NCBI GenBank assembly: GCA_023399095.1
Contig: JAEWQS010000054.1
Coordinates: 1-18,287, forward strand
DNA: 18,287 nt
From: Bacillota bacterium
GTDB taxonomy: Bacteria; Bacillota; Clostridia; Christensenellales; SZUA-584
Direction of reading: 5' to 3'
The notes under the pieces were generated by a model, which was given only the letters and a program-made list of their open reading frames with translations, ran no database searches and was not told where the DNA came from. Of this stretch, positions 6,606-14,427 are shown one piece after another. The position numbers were made by a program, and so were the translations under genes. How positions within the stretch are numbered: the stretch's first letter is position 1; every line of letters starts with the position of its first letter.

Positions 6606-8558
6606 ATGAAAAAGTATTACATCACGACGCCTATCTACTACCCGAGCGACAAGCTGCATATCGGGCATTCCTATACCACCGTCGCGGCAGACGCGCTTGC
6701 GCGCTTCAAACGCCAAACCGGCTACGACGTTATGTTCCTGACAGGAACGGATGAGCACGGCCAGAAAATCGAGCGTGTGGCGAAGAACGCCGGTATGGAA
6801 CCCAAGGAATATGTGGACAGCATCGTGGACAGCATACGCAAGCTCTGGAAGCTGATGGATATATCCCACGACGATTTTATCCGCACCACGGATGAGCGGC
6901 ACATTGTCACAGTACAGAAGATTTTCAAGAAGCTCTATGATCAGGGCGATATCTACAAGGGCCACTACGAGGGCTGGTATTGCACACCGTGCGAAGCGTA
7001 CTGGCTGGAGCGGCAGCTTGTGGACGGCAAATGTCCGGATTGCGGACGTCCCGTTGAGCTGACGAAAGAAGAAGCGTACTTTTTCAAAATGAGCAAATAC
7101 GCGGACAAATTGATACAGCACATCAAGGATCACCCAGAGTTTATACAGCCGCAGCACTGCTGCAACGAGATGCTCAACAACTTTTTGCTGCCGGGTCTTG
7201 ACGACCTTTGTGTATCGCGCACATCGTTCAAATGGGGCATCCCGGTCGATTTCGACACGAATCATGTGGTGTATGTCTGGATCGATGCGCTTTCAAACTA
7301 TATCTCGGCGCTGGGCTACCTTTCTGAGGACGACTCGAAATTTAAAAATTACTGGCCTGCGGATGTGCATCTTGTCGGCAAGGAGATCACGCGGTTTCAT
7401 ACGATCATATGGCCCATTCTGCTGATGGCGCTGGATCTGCCCATCCCGAAGCAGGTGTTCGGCCACGGCTGGCTCATGCTGGAGGGCGGTAAGATGAGCA
7501 AATCTAAAGGCAACGTGGTGGATCCCGTGAAGCTGATTGATCGCTACGGCGTGGATGCCGTGCGTTACTTCCTGCTGCGCGAAGTGCCATTCGGTTCAGA
7601 CGGTCTTTATTCGAGCGAAGCGCTGTTAACACGCACCAACAGCGACCTTGCCAACGATCTTGGCAACCTCGTATCTCGCACTGCAGCGATGATCGTGAAA
7701 TACTTTGACGGCGTTATTCCGTCCGAATACGAAGCCACGGAGTTCGACGCAAACATCGAAGCACAGGGAACAGAGCTGCACACGCTTGTTGAAAAGCACA
7801 TGGACGCACTGCGGCTGCCCGAGGCGCTCATCGATATCTGGAGCTACATCGGCGTGCTCAACAAGTACATCGACTTGACCGCGCCTTGGATACTCGCTAA
7901 GGACGAGGCGAATAAGAAAAAGCTCGCAAGCGTGATGATTCATCTCGCGGAAGGCTTGCGCATCATCTCGGTGCTGTTGATTCCGTTCCTCACGGACACA
8001 GCGAAGCGCATACAGGACATTCTCGGCGTGAACGACGACGCGCTCATCTCTTGGGAAAGCATCGCGGCGTTCGGCAAGGGTGTTTGCGGCCTTAATGTGA
8101 CGCAAACCGCACCGCTGTTCCCTCGCATCGACATCAATAAGGAGCTCGACGCGTTGGAGGAAATCGCGGACAACCGGACGCTGCAAAAGCAAAAGAAGCT
8201 GCCCGCCAAGGACAAGAAGGAAGAAGCACCCGCAGGCGTCATCACCTATGACGATTTCAAAAAGGTACAGCTTAAGCTCGGCCTCGTGAAACAAGCGGAA
8301 GCCATAGAGGGCAGCGATAAGCTCATCAAAATGCAGGTAGAGGTCGGCAGCGAAACAAGGCAGATCGTCTCGGGCATACGCAAATGGTATACCCCGGATC
8401 AGATGGTTGGCAAAACCGTTGTCGTCGTGTCTAACTTAAAGCCCGCAAAGCTGTTTGGCGTGGAATCACAGGGGATGCTGCTAGCAGCGGAGTCTGACGG
8501 TGACTTAAAGCTCGTCACGATTGACGGCATCCTGCCGAGCGGCGCAGACATATCATAA
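6606..8558 (+). CDS. metG: Methionyl-tRNA synthetase
   Basis: A 650-residue class I aminoacyl-tRNA synthetase that charges tRNA-Met with methionine. The HIGH motif is at residues 18-21 and KMSKS at 296-300. The connective insert has four cysteines (126, 129, 143, 146; CTPC and CPDC) forming a single zinc knuckle, as in the Bacillus/Thermus type. The anticodon-binding helical domain follows, then a lysine-rich linker and, from about residue 543, a C-terminal tRNA-binding domain (EMAP/Trbp111-like) that allows dimerisation. ATG follows AGGAG at 6595-6599. It heads an operon: its TAA overlaps the next ATG (TAATG). The association metG-tatD is common in Firmicutes. Nothing is unusual in the catalytic motifs. 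Confidence 0.98.
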   Translation: MKKYYITTPIYYPSDKLHIGHSYTTVAADALARFKRQTGYDVMFLTGTDEHGQKIERVAKNAGMEPKEYVDSIVDSIRKLWKLMDISHDDFIRTTDERHIVTVQKIFKKLYDQGDIYKGHYEGWYCTPCEAYWLERQLVDGKCPDCGRPVELTKEEAYFFKMSKYADKLIQHIKDHPEFIQPQHCCNEMLNNFLLPGLDDLCVSRTSFKWGIPVDFDTNHVVYVWIDALSNYISALGYLSEDDSKFKNYWPADVHLVGKEITRFHTIIWPILLMALDLPIPKQVFGHGWLMLEGGKMSKSKGNVVDPVKLIDRYGVDAVRYFLLREVPFGSDGLYSSEALLTRTNSDLANDLGNLVSRTAAMIVKYFDGVIPSEYEATEFDANIEAQGTELHTLVEKHMDALRLPEALIDIWSYIGVLNKYIDLTAPWILAKDEANKKKLASVMIHLAEGLRIISVLLIPFLTDTAKRIQDILGVNDDALISWESIAAFGKGVCGLNVTQTAPLFPRIDINKELDALEEIADNRTLQKQKKLPAKDKKEEAPAGVITYDDFKKVQLKLGLVKQAEAIEGSDKLIKMQVEVGSETRQIVSGIRKWYTPDQMVGKTVVVVSNLKPAKLFGVESQGMLLAAESDGDLKLVTIDGILPSGADIS

Positions 8559-9319
8559 TGCGTCTTTTCGATACGCACGCGCACTTGTTAGACGAGAGAT
8601 TCGACGAAGACAGGGCGTCTCTGATAGAGACACTCCCCTCCCTTGGGATGGAAGGCATGATCGAAGTGGGCACAACAGTGCAGGACAGCCGCGCAGCCGT
8701 AAACCTTGCTGCAGACGTCAATTATATCTATGCGGCGATTGGCGTGCACCCGCATGAGGCCAAGGATGTATCCGGCGATTATATCTCACAGCTGGAAGCC
8801 TTGGCGGCTCAGCCCAAGGCCGTAGCCATGGGTGAAGTCGGGCTTGACTACCACTACGATTTGTCACCGCGGGATGCACAGCAGCGCGTGTTTTCCGAGC
8901 AGCTGGCGCTTGCCATGCGCCTTGGCCTGCCTGTCGTCATCCATATGCGCGAGGCCACGCAGGATACGCTGGCGATACTGCGCGAGCATCCGGGGCTAAA
9001 GGGCGTGATGCACTGCTTTTCGGGCAGCGCGGAAACCGCGGAGATACTCGTGGACATGGGGCTTTGCGTCTCATTTACTGGCTCAGTCACGTTCAAAAAC
9101 GCTCGCAAAACGGTGGAAGCCGCGCAGGTGGTGCCGCTTAATCGGCTTATGGCCGAAACCGACTGTCCGTATCTCTCCCCCGAGCCGGTACGCGGACGGC
9201 GCAACGATCCATCAAACGTGCGCTATGTGCTGCAAAAACTCGCGGATATCAAGGGCGTGCCGTTTGAAGACATGTGCGCCATTAACATAGAAAATGCAAA
9301 AGGACTATATAAAATATAA
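8558..9319 (+). CDS. tatD: TatD family metal-dependent DNase
   Basis: A 253-residue TIM-barrel hydrolase of the TatD family, which are cytoplasmic metal-dependent deoxyribonucleases or exonucleases linked to DNA repair and quality control. Metal ligands are visible in order: FDTHAHL (H7, H9), E93 in MGEVGLDYH, H129 in VIHMRE, H152 in MHCFSG and D202 in ETDCPYLSPEP. Length is typical. The gene begins inside the metG stop codon (TAATG) and its own stop overlaps the next start the same way, so translation of the three genes is coupled. No separate ribosome binding site is needed. Exact substrate in this organism is not known. Confidence 0.95.
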   Translation: MRLFDTHAHLLDERFDEDRASLIETLPSLGMEGMIEVGTTVQDSRAAVNLAADVNYIYAAIGVHPHEAKDVSGDYISQLEALAAQPKAVAMGEVGLDYHYDLSPRDAQQRVFSEQLALAMRLGLPVVIHMREATQDTLAILREHPGLKGVMHCFSGSAETAEILVDMGLCVSFTGSVTFKNARKTVEAAQVVPLNRLMAETDCPYLSPEPVRGRRNDPSNVRYVLQKLADIKGVPFEDMCAINIENAKGLYKI

Positions 9320-9912
9320 TGAGCGATACCCTTATATACCGCATCGGCGGTGCCATATACATTAATCTCACCAACAAATGCACGAACAACTGCACATTTT
9401 GTCTGCGGGAAACCTACGACGGCGTGGACGGCTATCATCTGCGGCTTAAAAAAGACCCCGAAGCAAACGAGATTATCGACGCGTTAGAAAAGGAAGCCGA
9501 CGTAAGCGAAGCGGTTTTCTGCGGTCTTGGCGAGCCCACAATGCGCATTGAGGCGCTGCTTGAAGTCGCAAAATATTTAAAAAGCCGCGGCAGTCATGTT
9601 CGGCTCAATACCAATGGCCAGGGCAGCGCGTACGCGGGGCGCGATATTGCGCCGGAGCTTAAAGGGCTTGTGGATACCGTATCTATTAGCTTAAACGCGT
9701 CTGACGCAGTCAAATATGATGCCATTTGCAAAAGCATATACGGCGAAGAAGGCTTCGATCACATGCTGGATTTTGCCAGGAGCTGCCTTAAGCAGGGCAT
9801 CGAAACAATATTGTCTGTTGTGGATTTAATCGGCGAGGAAGAAACCGCAAAGTGCGAAAAAATCGCTCAGGACGTCGGTGCGAAGCTTCGTATCCGCCAC
9901 TATATCGAATAA
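9319..9912 (+). CDS. TatD-associated radical SAM protein
   Basis: A 197-residue radical SAM protein. The cluster-binding motif is NKCTNNCTFC (C21, C25, C28), followed by the SAM-binding GLGEPT at 69-74 and LNTNGQG near residue 106. It is short for the superfamily and has no extra cluster domain. Its length and its place directly after tatD match the family described as 'radical SAM, TatD family-associated' (TIGR04038), whose substrate is not established. The start overlaps the tatD stop (TAATG). It is the last gene of the metG operon; no hairpin terminator is obvious after it, only an AT-rich stretch. Confidence 0.9.
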   Translation: MSDTLIYRIGGAIYINLTNKCTNNCTFCLRETYDGVDGYHLRLKKDPEANEIIDALEKEADVSEAVFCGLGEPTMRIEALLEVAKYLKSRGSHVRLNTNGQGSAYAGRDIAPELKGLVDTVSISLNASDAVKYDAICKSIYGEEGFDHMLDFARSCLKQGIETILSVVDLIGEEETAKCEKIAQDVGAKLRIRHYIE

Positions 9913-10036
9913 TTATTATAAATTAAATTTTATCATTTTTTAGAGCGTGATACCCGTAATATTACGTTTATTTGAACATGACGCAACCTTAGGCATTTTA
10001 TCTCAAAATGTTCCTATAAAATCACCTTATTTGTGT

Positions 10037-10066
10037 TTGACACCTATATATTGTGTTTATTATAAT
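10037..10066 (+). promoter_or_regulatory. Promoter of nrdDG
   Basis: TTGACA (10037-10042), an 18-bp spacer and TATAAT (10061-10066) match the vegetative consensus perfectly in both hexamers. Transcription would start near 10073, leaving a leader of about 215 nt before the nrdD ATG. Confidence 0.8.
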
Positions 10067-10088
10067 GTGTGTACACTACAATTTGACG
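10041..10088 (+). promoter_or_regulatory. Tandem NrdR-box-like operators
   Basis: Box 1, CACCTATATATTGTGT (10041-10056), fits the NrdR consensus acaCwAtATaTwGtgt over its last thirteen positions. Box 2, ACACTACAATTTGACG (10073-10088), keeps the left half. They start 32 bp apart, about three helical turns, which is the usual NrdR arrangement. Box 1 lies between the -35 and -10 and box 2 at the transcription start, so NrdR with (d)ATP would repress nrdDG. Confidence 0.7.
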
Positions 10089-10289
10089 TTATGGTTTTGC
10101 TATCTTATTTCTCCGACGATCAAAAATATCAAGGTTGGAGCAATGGACTAAGGTTGGACAAACATTTTCATTCTATTTAACTGATATGTTTGTCCGTCTC
10201 CGTAATAATATAGGTTGGCTAAAAGTTTCCCACAGGGAATCAAATATCAAATCACTAAATCAAACCAAAAGAAAAAACGGGGGGCAAGT
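10089..10289 (+). promoter_or_regulatory. Potentially structured 5' leader of nrdD
   Basis: Three possible stems lie in the leader. Stem 1 is CTCCGAC/GTTGGAG (10111-10117 with 10134-10140, one G.U). Stem 2 is the perfect 10-bp GGACAAACAT/ATGTTTGTCC (10156-10165 with 10186-10195, 20-nt loop). Stem 3 is TTCCC/GGGAA (10227-10231 with 10235-10239). AGGTTGG occurs three times (10132, 10151, 10212). CTCC at 10198-10201 could compete for GGAG at 10137-10140, and TTTCCC could pair with the G-run ribosome binding site at 10279-10284. No known riboswitch core was recognised; folding is inferred by eye. Confidence 0.4.
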
Positions 10290-12377
10290 ATGTTTACAGT
10301 ATTACTCAAACGAAGCGGATTAAAAGAAATCTTTCAGCCAAAAAAAATCACCGAAGCGATATTTAAAGCGGCCAAAGCCGTCGGCGGAGACGATATCGCA
10401 AAAGCCGAGCAGCTGACCGAACAGGTTGTGGATATCGCGCGCATCACATTTGGTGACCGTACCCCGGGCGTGGAAGATATTCAGGATATCGTTGAGCGCG
10501 TGCTCATCAAAAACGGCCACGCAAAAACGGCCAAGGCGTACATTCTTTACCGTGAAAAGCGCAAGGGCGCGCGAGAGGCCAACGCGCTGATTGGCGCCAC
10601 CATCGACATGTTTTCGAGCTACCTTTCGGACTCCGACTGGAACACGCGCGAAAACGCCAACACACAAAGAAGCGTCAACGGCCTTAACAACTATATCCGC
10701 GAAGCGTTCACTAAGAAATACTGGCTGCATGAAATCTATCCCACAGAGGTGCGTGAAGCTCACTTAAGCGGCGACTGTCACATCCACGATCTTGGCTTTT
10801 TCGGCCCGTATTGCGCAGGCTGGGATCTTCGCCAGTTGTTGATGCAGGGCTTTGGCGGCATACCCGGAAAGGTGGAAAGCAAGCCCGCAAAGCATTTGCG
10901 TTCTTTCTTAGGGCAGGTTGTTAATTCCACATTTACCACGCAGGGTGAAACGGCCGGTGCTCAGGCCTGGTCCAGTTTCGATACATATTGTGCCCCGTTT
11001 ATTCGGCAGGACAACATGACGTTTGAACAAATCAAGCAGTGCTTGCAGGAGTTCATTTTCAATATCAACGTGCCGACCCGGGTCGGGTTTCAGTGCCCGT
11101 TCTCCAATTTAACGTTTGACATCAAGGTACCCAGCACCTTAAAGGATCACCCTGTGATCATCGGCGGCAAGCATATCGACTCCACATACGGCGATTATCA
11201 GGATGAGATGGACATATTTAACCTTGCGTTCTGCGAAGTGATGCTTGAAGGCGATTCCAAGGGTCGTGTGTTCACATTCCCGATTCCCACGATCAACATC
11301 ACCAAGGATTTTGACTGGAACACGCCTGTGGTGGATAAATTCATGGAGATCACCTGCAAATACGGCATTCCCTACTTTGCGAACTATGTTAACTCCGACC
11401 TCTCCCCCGAGGATGCGGTCTCGATGTGCTGCCGTCTGCGGCTCGATGTGAAAGAGCTGAGAAAACGCGGCGGCGGTCTGTTCGGCTCCAACCCGTTAAC
11501 AGGCTCCATCGGTGTGTTTTCGATCAACCTGCCGCGGATCGGTTATTTGTCTCAGAGTGAGGACGAGTTTTTTTCGCGTCTCAAAACAATCGCAACAGTC
11601 GGTAAAACGTCTCTCGAAATCAAGCGTAAGATCATCGAGCAGCAGACAGAAAACGGTCTTTATCCGTATTCGGCGGTCTATCTGAAAGACGTCAAAAAAC
11701 GCTTTGGTCAATACTGGTTCAACCATTTCAACACCATCGGCATCATCGGCATGCACGAAGCGCTGTTAAATTTCATGGGCAAGGGCATTGAAACACCCGA
11801 GGGCAACGCGTTTGCGATTCGCGTGATGGAGTTTTTGCGTGCGCTCATGCAGGATTTCCAAACGGAGACCGGCCATTCGTATAATCTTGAAGCCACACCC
11901 GCTGAAGGCACCAGCTACCGCCTCGCCAAGCTCGATAAGGAACGCTATCTCGATATCATCACTTCGGGCAAGGATGTGCCGTATTACACGAACTCCACGC
12001 AGCTGCCCGTTGGTTACACCGATGACATCATCGAGATGGTCGATCTGCAGGACGAGCTGCAATCGCTCTATACCGGCGGCACGGTGCAGCACCTTTACCT
12101 TGGTGAGCGTATCGAAGATCTGCAAACAGCCAAGCTGCTCATACAGCGTATATTCTCCACCTACAAGATGCCCTACATTTCGCTCACACCCACTTTCAGC
12201 GTTTGCGACGAGCACGGCTATCTGCCGGGCGAACAGTTTGCCTGCCCCCATTGCGGCGCACAAACGGAGGTTTGGAGCCGTGTTGTGGGATATTTGCGGC
12301 CTGTGCAAAACTTCAATGTGGGCAAAAAGGAAGAGTTCAAGGAAAGGGTCAAATTCGTCGTTCCCGAGGCCATATAA
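10290..12377 (+). CDS. nrdD: Anaerobic (class III) ribonucleoside-triphosphate reductase
   Basis: A 695-residue glycyl radical enzyme that reduces ribonucleoside triphosphates to deoxyribonucleotides without oxygen. The first ~95 residues form an ATP-cone (VLLKRSGLKEIFQPKKITEA...AYILYREKR) for allosteric control. The catalytic barrel contains PYCAGWDL (C175) and VPTRVGFQCPFSN (C269), the conserved cysteine-containing segments. The C-terminal zinc site is CDEH...CPHC (C639, H642, C652, C655). The glycyl radical is G667 in RVVGYL, with the tail NVGKKEEFKER. The frame is open 25 codons further upstream, but the ATG at 10290 has the G-run ribosome binding site five nt before it and starts the conserved sequence. 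nrdG follows after three bases. Control by NrdR is expected from the upstream boxes. Confidence 0.97.
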   Translation: MFTVLLKRSGLKEIFQPKKITEAIFKAAKAVGGDDIAKAEQLTEQVVDIARITFGDRTPGVEDIQDIVERVLIKNGHAKTAKAYILYREKRKGAREANALIGATIDMFSSYLSDSDWNTRENANTQRSVNGLNNYIREAFTKKYWLHEIYPTEVREAHLSGDCHIHDLGFFGPYCAGWDLRQLLMQGFGGIPGKVESKPAKHLRSFLGQVVNSTFTTQGETAGAQAWSSFDTYCAPFIRQDNMTFEQIKQCLQEFIFNINVPTRVGFQCPFSNLTFDIKVPSTLKDHPVIIGGKHIDSTYGDYQDEMDIFNLAFCEVMLEGDSKGRVFTFPIPTINITKDFDWNTPVVDKFMEITCKYGIPYFANYVNSDLSPEDAVSMCCRLRLDVKELRKRGGGLFGSNPLTGSIGVFSINLPRIGYLSQSEDEFFSRLKTIATVGKTSLEIKRKIIEQQTENGLYPYSAVYLKDVKKRFGQYWFNHFNTIGIIGMHEALLNFMGKGIETPEGNAFAIRVMEFLRALMQDFQTETGHSYNLEATPAEGTSYRLAKLDKERYLDIITSGKDVPYYTNSTQLPVGYTDDIIEMVDLQDELQSLYTGGTVQHLYLGERIEDLQTAKLLIQRIFSTYKMPYISLTPTFSVCDEHGYLPGEQFACPHCGAQTEVWSRVVGYLRPVQNFNVGKKEEFKERVKFVVPEAI

Positions 12378-12380
12378 ACC

Positions 12381-13049
12381 ATGCAAATTGCAGGATTCGT
12401 AAAAAATTCATTTCTGGATTATCCCGGGCACATCGCGGCTGTCGTGTTTGTGCCCGGCTGCAATATGGACTGTTGGTACTGCCACAACCGCTCTCTTTGG
12501 AAAAAAGAGAATCTGATTGACCCCACCTTTGTGGAAGACTATCTGCAAAAACGCCGTCGGTTTCTCGATGGCGTGGTGATATCGGGCGGGGAGCCCACGC
12601 TGCAATACGATTTGGCGGATTTTATCCGCCGAGTACGTGACATGGGCTATCTTATTAAGCTGGATACCAATGGTTTAAAGCCCGGTATCGTTGCGTCACT
12701 GCTTGGCGACGTGGATTATGTCGCGATGGATCTGAAAGCACCGCCGGGCGAGCTTCATCGCGTGGTGACGTTTGAGCTCGACGACACACCGATCTGGCAA
12801 ACCGCCGAGCTGCTCATGGCAAGCGGCGTGGACTATGAATTTCGCACCACATTTATGCCGTTTTTATCCGTCGACGACATTGCCGCCATTGCGCGACGCG
12901 TTCGAGGTGCGCAAAGATACTTCATTCAGCAATACCGCCGCACCGAGAGTATTGCCATTCAGCCCGATCCGCACCGTAAGGACACAATTAAAAAAGCGGC
13001 CGAAGCCGCTCAAGAGTTTATTCCCAACACATCCGTGCGGGGAATTTAA
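12381..13049 (+). CDS. nrdG: Anaerobic ribonucleotide reductase activating protein (radical SAM)
   Basis: A 222-residue radical SAM activase that uses SAM and a 4Fe-4S cluster to put the glycyl radical on NrdD. The motif GCNMDCWYCHN (C27, C31, C34) and SGGEPTL (68-74) are intact. The opening MQIAGFVKNSFLDYPG is typical of the longer NrdG2-type (TIGR02495-like) activases of Clostridia and archaea rather than the ~155-residue E. coli type. It starts three bases after the nrdD stop and so is cotranscribed. Its stop codon shares the bases TTAA with the stop codon of a convergent gene. Confidence 0.95.
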   Translation: MQIAGFVKNSFLDYPGHIAAVVFVPGCNMDCWYCHNRSLWKKENLIDPTFVEDYLQKRRRFLDGVVISGGEPTLQYDLADFIRRVRDMGYLIKLDTNGLKPGIVASLLGDVDYVAMDLKAPPGELHRVVTFELDDTPIWQTAELLMASGVDYEFRTTFMPFLSVDDIAAIARRVRGAQRYFIQQYRRTESIAIQPDPHRKDTIKKAAEAAQEFIPNTSVRGI

Positions 13050-13438
13050 GACTCCTCGTTAATCACGGGAGATTCGTCCGGTGATTCATCCGGCACTTCT
13101 CCTGCATCCTCATCGTCTATCAAATATTCCTGTTTTAACTTATCAGCCGTGTCAATGGCATCGCTGACTGCGGGAATCTGCCATAGGCCATAAGCCACGC
13201 CCGCCACAATGACCACGAGTGCTATGAGCGCCAAAACTTTGATGAAGCCGGGGATCAGCTTCCAAATGATGCCGAAACCGATAAAGAAAAGCACGATCGC
13301 TCCCAGCACAATCATCCAGCCGGGAAGCAGCTTGGCATATTCAACGCCTTCTGCAACGCTTGCCTGCAAGGGCGCGCACGCTGCGAGAACCGCGATCACG
13401 CAGAGCACGACCAATATAACCAATACAAATCTCTTCAT
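13046..13438 (-). CDS. Short lipoprotein-like membrane protein
   Basis: A 130-residue protein of unknown function. The N-terminus MKRF, a hydrophobic core and LAAC give a lipobox with cysteine 21. After a short linker, two further hydrophobic segments lie at about residues 41-61 and 65-88. The C-terminus is acidic (DDEDAGEVPDESPDESP). So it may be a lipidated protein with two membrane helices, or the first segment may simply be another helix. AAGGAG lies ten nt before the ATG. The gene is convergent with nrdG, and the two coding regions share four bases. No terminator fits between them, so readthrough into antisense is likely. Confidence 0.7.
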   Translation of the reverse strand: MKRFVLVILVVLCVIAVLAACAPLQASVAEGVEYAKLLPGWMIVLGAIVLFFIGFGIIWKLIPGFIKVLALIALVVIVAGVAYGLWQIPAVSDAIDTADKLKQEYLIDDEDAGEVPDESPDESPVINEES

Positions 13439-13464
13439 AAAAATGATACTCCTTTATGCCGCCC

Positions 13465-13493
13465 ATTATAGCGTAAATTTTCCATGACGTAAA
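13465..13493 (-). promoter_or_regulatory. Promoter of the short lipoprotein gene
   Basis: On the minus strand TTTACG (13493-13488), a 17-bp spacer and a perfect TATAAT (13470-13465) precede the ribosome binding site and the ATG at 13438. Confidence 0.6.
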
Positions 13494-13578
13494 GAGGAAC
13501 ACTTCTGGACAGTTGATCCCCTATATTTCCCTTTTAAAAAAGCCGCCGGAATGGTATCATAAGCGCTGGAGGATAATC

Positions 13579-14427
13579 ATGTACATAGCAAATCATACAG
13601 ACGACTACACTGTGCTTGATACGGGCAACGGCGACAAGCTGGAAAGCATTGGCGGCATCGTTTTGCAGCGGCCCGATCCGCAGGTCATATGGGAGCCCAG
13701 CGATCCGGCACTCTGGAAGCCGCACGCCATATATGACAGAAGCCAGAGCGGCGGCGGCAGCTGGCGTTTTATAAAAAAGGTGCCTGATAAGTGGACGGTC
13801 ACCATCGGCGGCCTTAAGTTTTATGTGCGGCCGACGGGCTTTAAGCACATCGGCGTGTTCCCTGAACAATCGTTTAACTGGGATTATATCGCTCAGCGGA
13901 TCGGCAAGGCGAATCGCCCCGTGCGCTTACTCAATCTGTTCGCGTACACAGGCGGCGCCACCATCGCGGCGCTTAATGCGGGCGCGTCCGTGGTGCATGT
14001 GGATGCGGCCAAAAGCATGAACGACTGGGCGAAGGATAACGTGAAGCTCTCAGGCTTAGAGGATGCAAGCGTACGCTTCATTGCGGACGACTGCCACAAG
14101 TTCGTGCTGCGTGAACAGCGGCGCGGCAGCGTTTACGACGCGATCGTGATGGATCCGCCGTCCTACGGCAGAAGCGCTAGCGGCGTTTGGAAAATAGAAG
14201 ACGCGCTGTTCGGGCTTATTAAGGACTGCGTCAAACTGCTAAGCGACGATCCGCTGTTCTTTATTATCAATTCATACACGACAGGTCTTTCCGACGTGGT
14301 CACGCGAAACATGCTCGCGATGTGCCTTGGCGTCAGCGGCCATATCGAATCCGATACGCTCGTGCTGCCACAAAAAAGCTCGGATATCTATCTGCCGTGC
14401 GGCACCACAGCCAGGTGGCACGCGTGA
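13579..14427 (+). CDS. Class I SAM-dependent RNA methyltransferase (RlmI/COG1092-like)
   Basis: A 282-residue cytoplasmic methyltransferase. Motif I of the Rossmann fold is LLNLFAYTGGATIAALNAGA (117 onward), the acidic VDAAK follows, and motif IV is MDPPSYG (191-197). This DPPxYG-type motif with NLFAYTGG is characteristic of the rRNA cytosine-C5/RlmI-like and related 'class I rRNA methyltransferase' group in Firmicutes. There is no N-terminal PUA domain, unlike RlmI itself. The exact base is not known. The ATG at 13579 has TGGAGG 6 nt upstream; the frame extends 22 codons further but without a site. It overlaps the pseudouridine synthase gene by GTGA, so the two RNA-modifying enzymes are coupled. 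Confidence 0.88.
   Translation: MYIANHTDDYTVLDTGNGDKLESIGGIVLQRPDPQVIWEPSDPALWKPHAIYDRSQSGGGSWRFIKKVPDKWTVTIGGLKFYVRPTGFKHIGVFPEQSFNWDYIAQRIGKANRPVRLLNLFAYTGGATIAALNAGASVVHVDAAKSMNDWAKDNVKLSGLEDASVRFIADDCHKFVLREQRRGSVYDAIVMDPPSYGRSASGVWKIEDALFGLIKDCVKLLSDDPLFFIINSYTTGLSDVVTRNMLAMCLGVSGHIESDTLVLPQKSSDIYLPCGTTARWHA

Larger units (their letters stand above)
9913..10289. other. 377-bp intergenic region: nrdD control region
   Basis: No gene was found here. It begins AT-rich, with the perfect palindrome CGTAATATTACG at 9955-9966 of unknown use. It then holds the nrdD promoter with two NrdR-type boxes (10037-10088) and a leader of roughly 215 nt with several inverted repeats, which are listed separately. 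Confidence 0.8.

Noticed and set aside
6498..8294. Long minus-strand open frames of 222-255 codons antisense to metG
   Set aside because: They lie wholly or mostly over the conserved metG frame, have no ribosome binding sites or domains, and are explained by codon bias.
10089..10289. Adenosylcobalamin riboswitch in the nrdD leader
   Set aside because: No conserved B12-box or core sequence was found, and the leader is short for that class.
11766..12386. 206-codon minus-strand frame over nrdD
   Set aside because: The plus strand encodes the essential C-terminal zinc and glycyl radical region; the antisense frame has no recognisable features.
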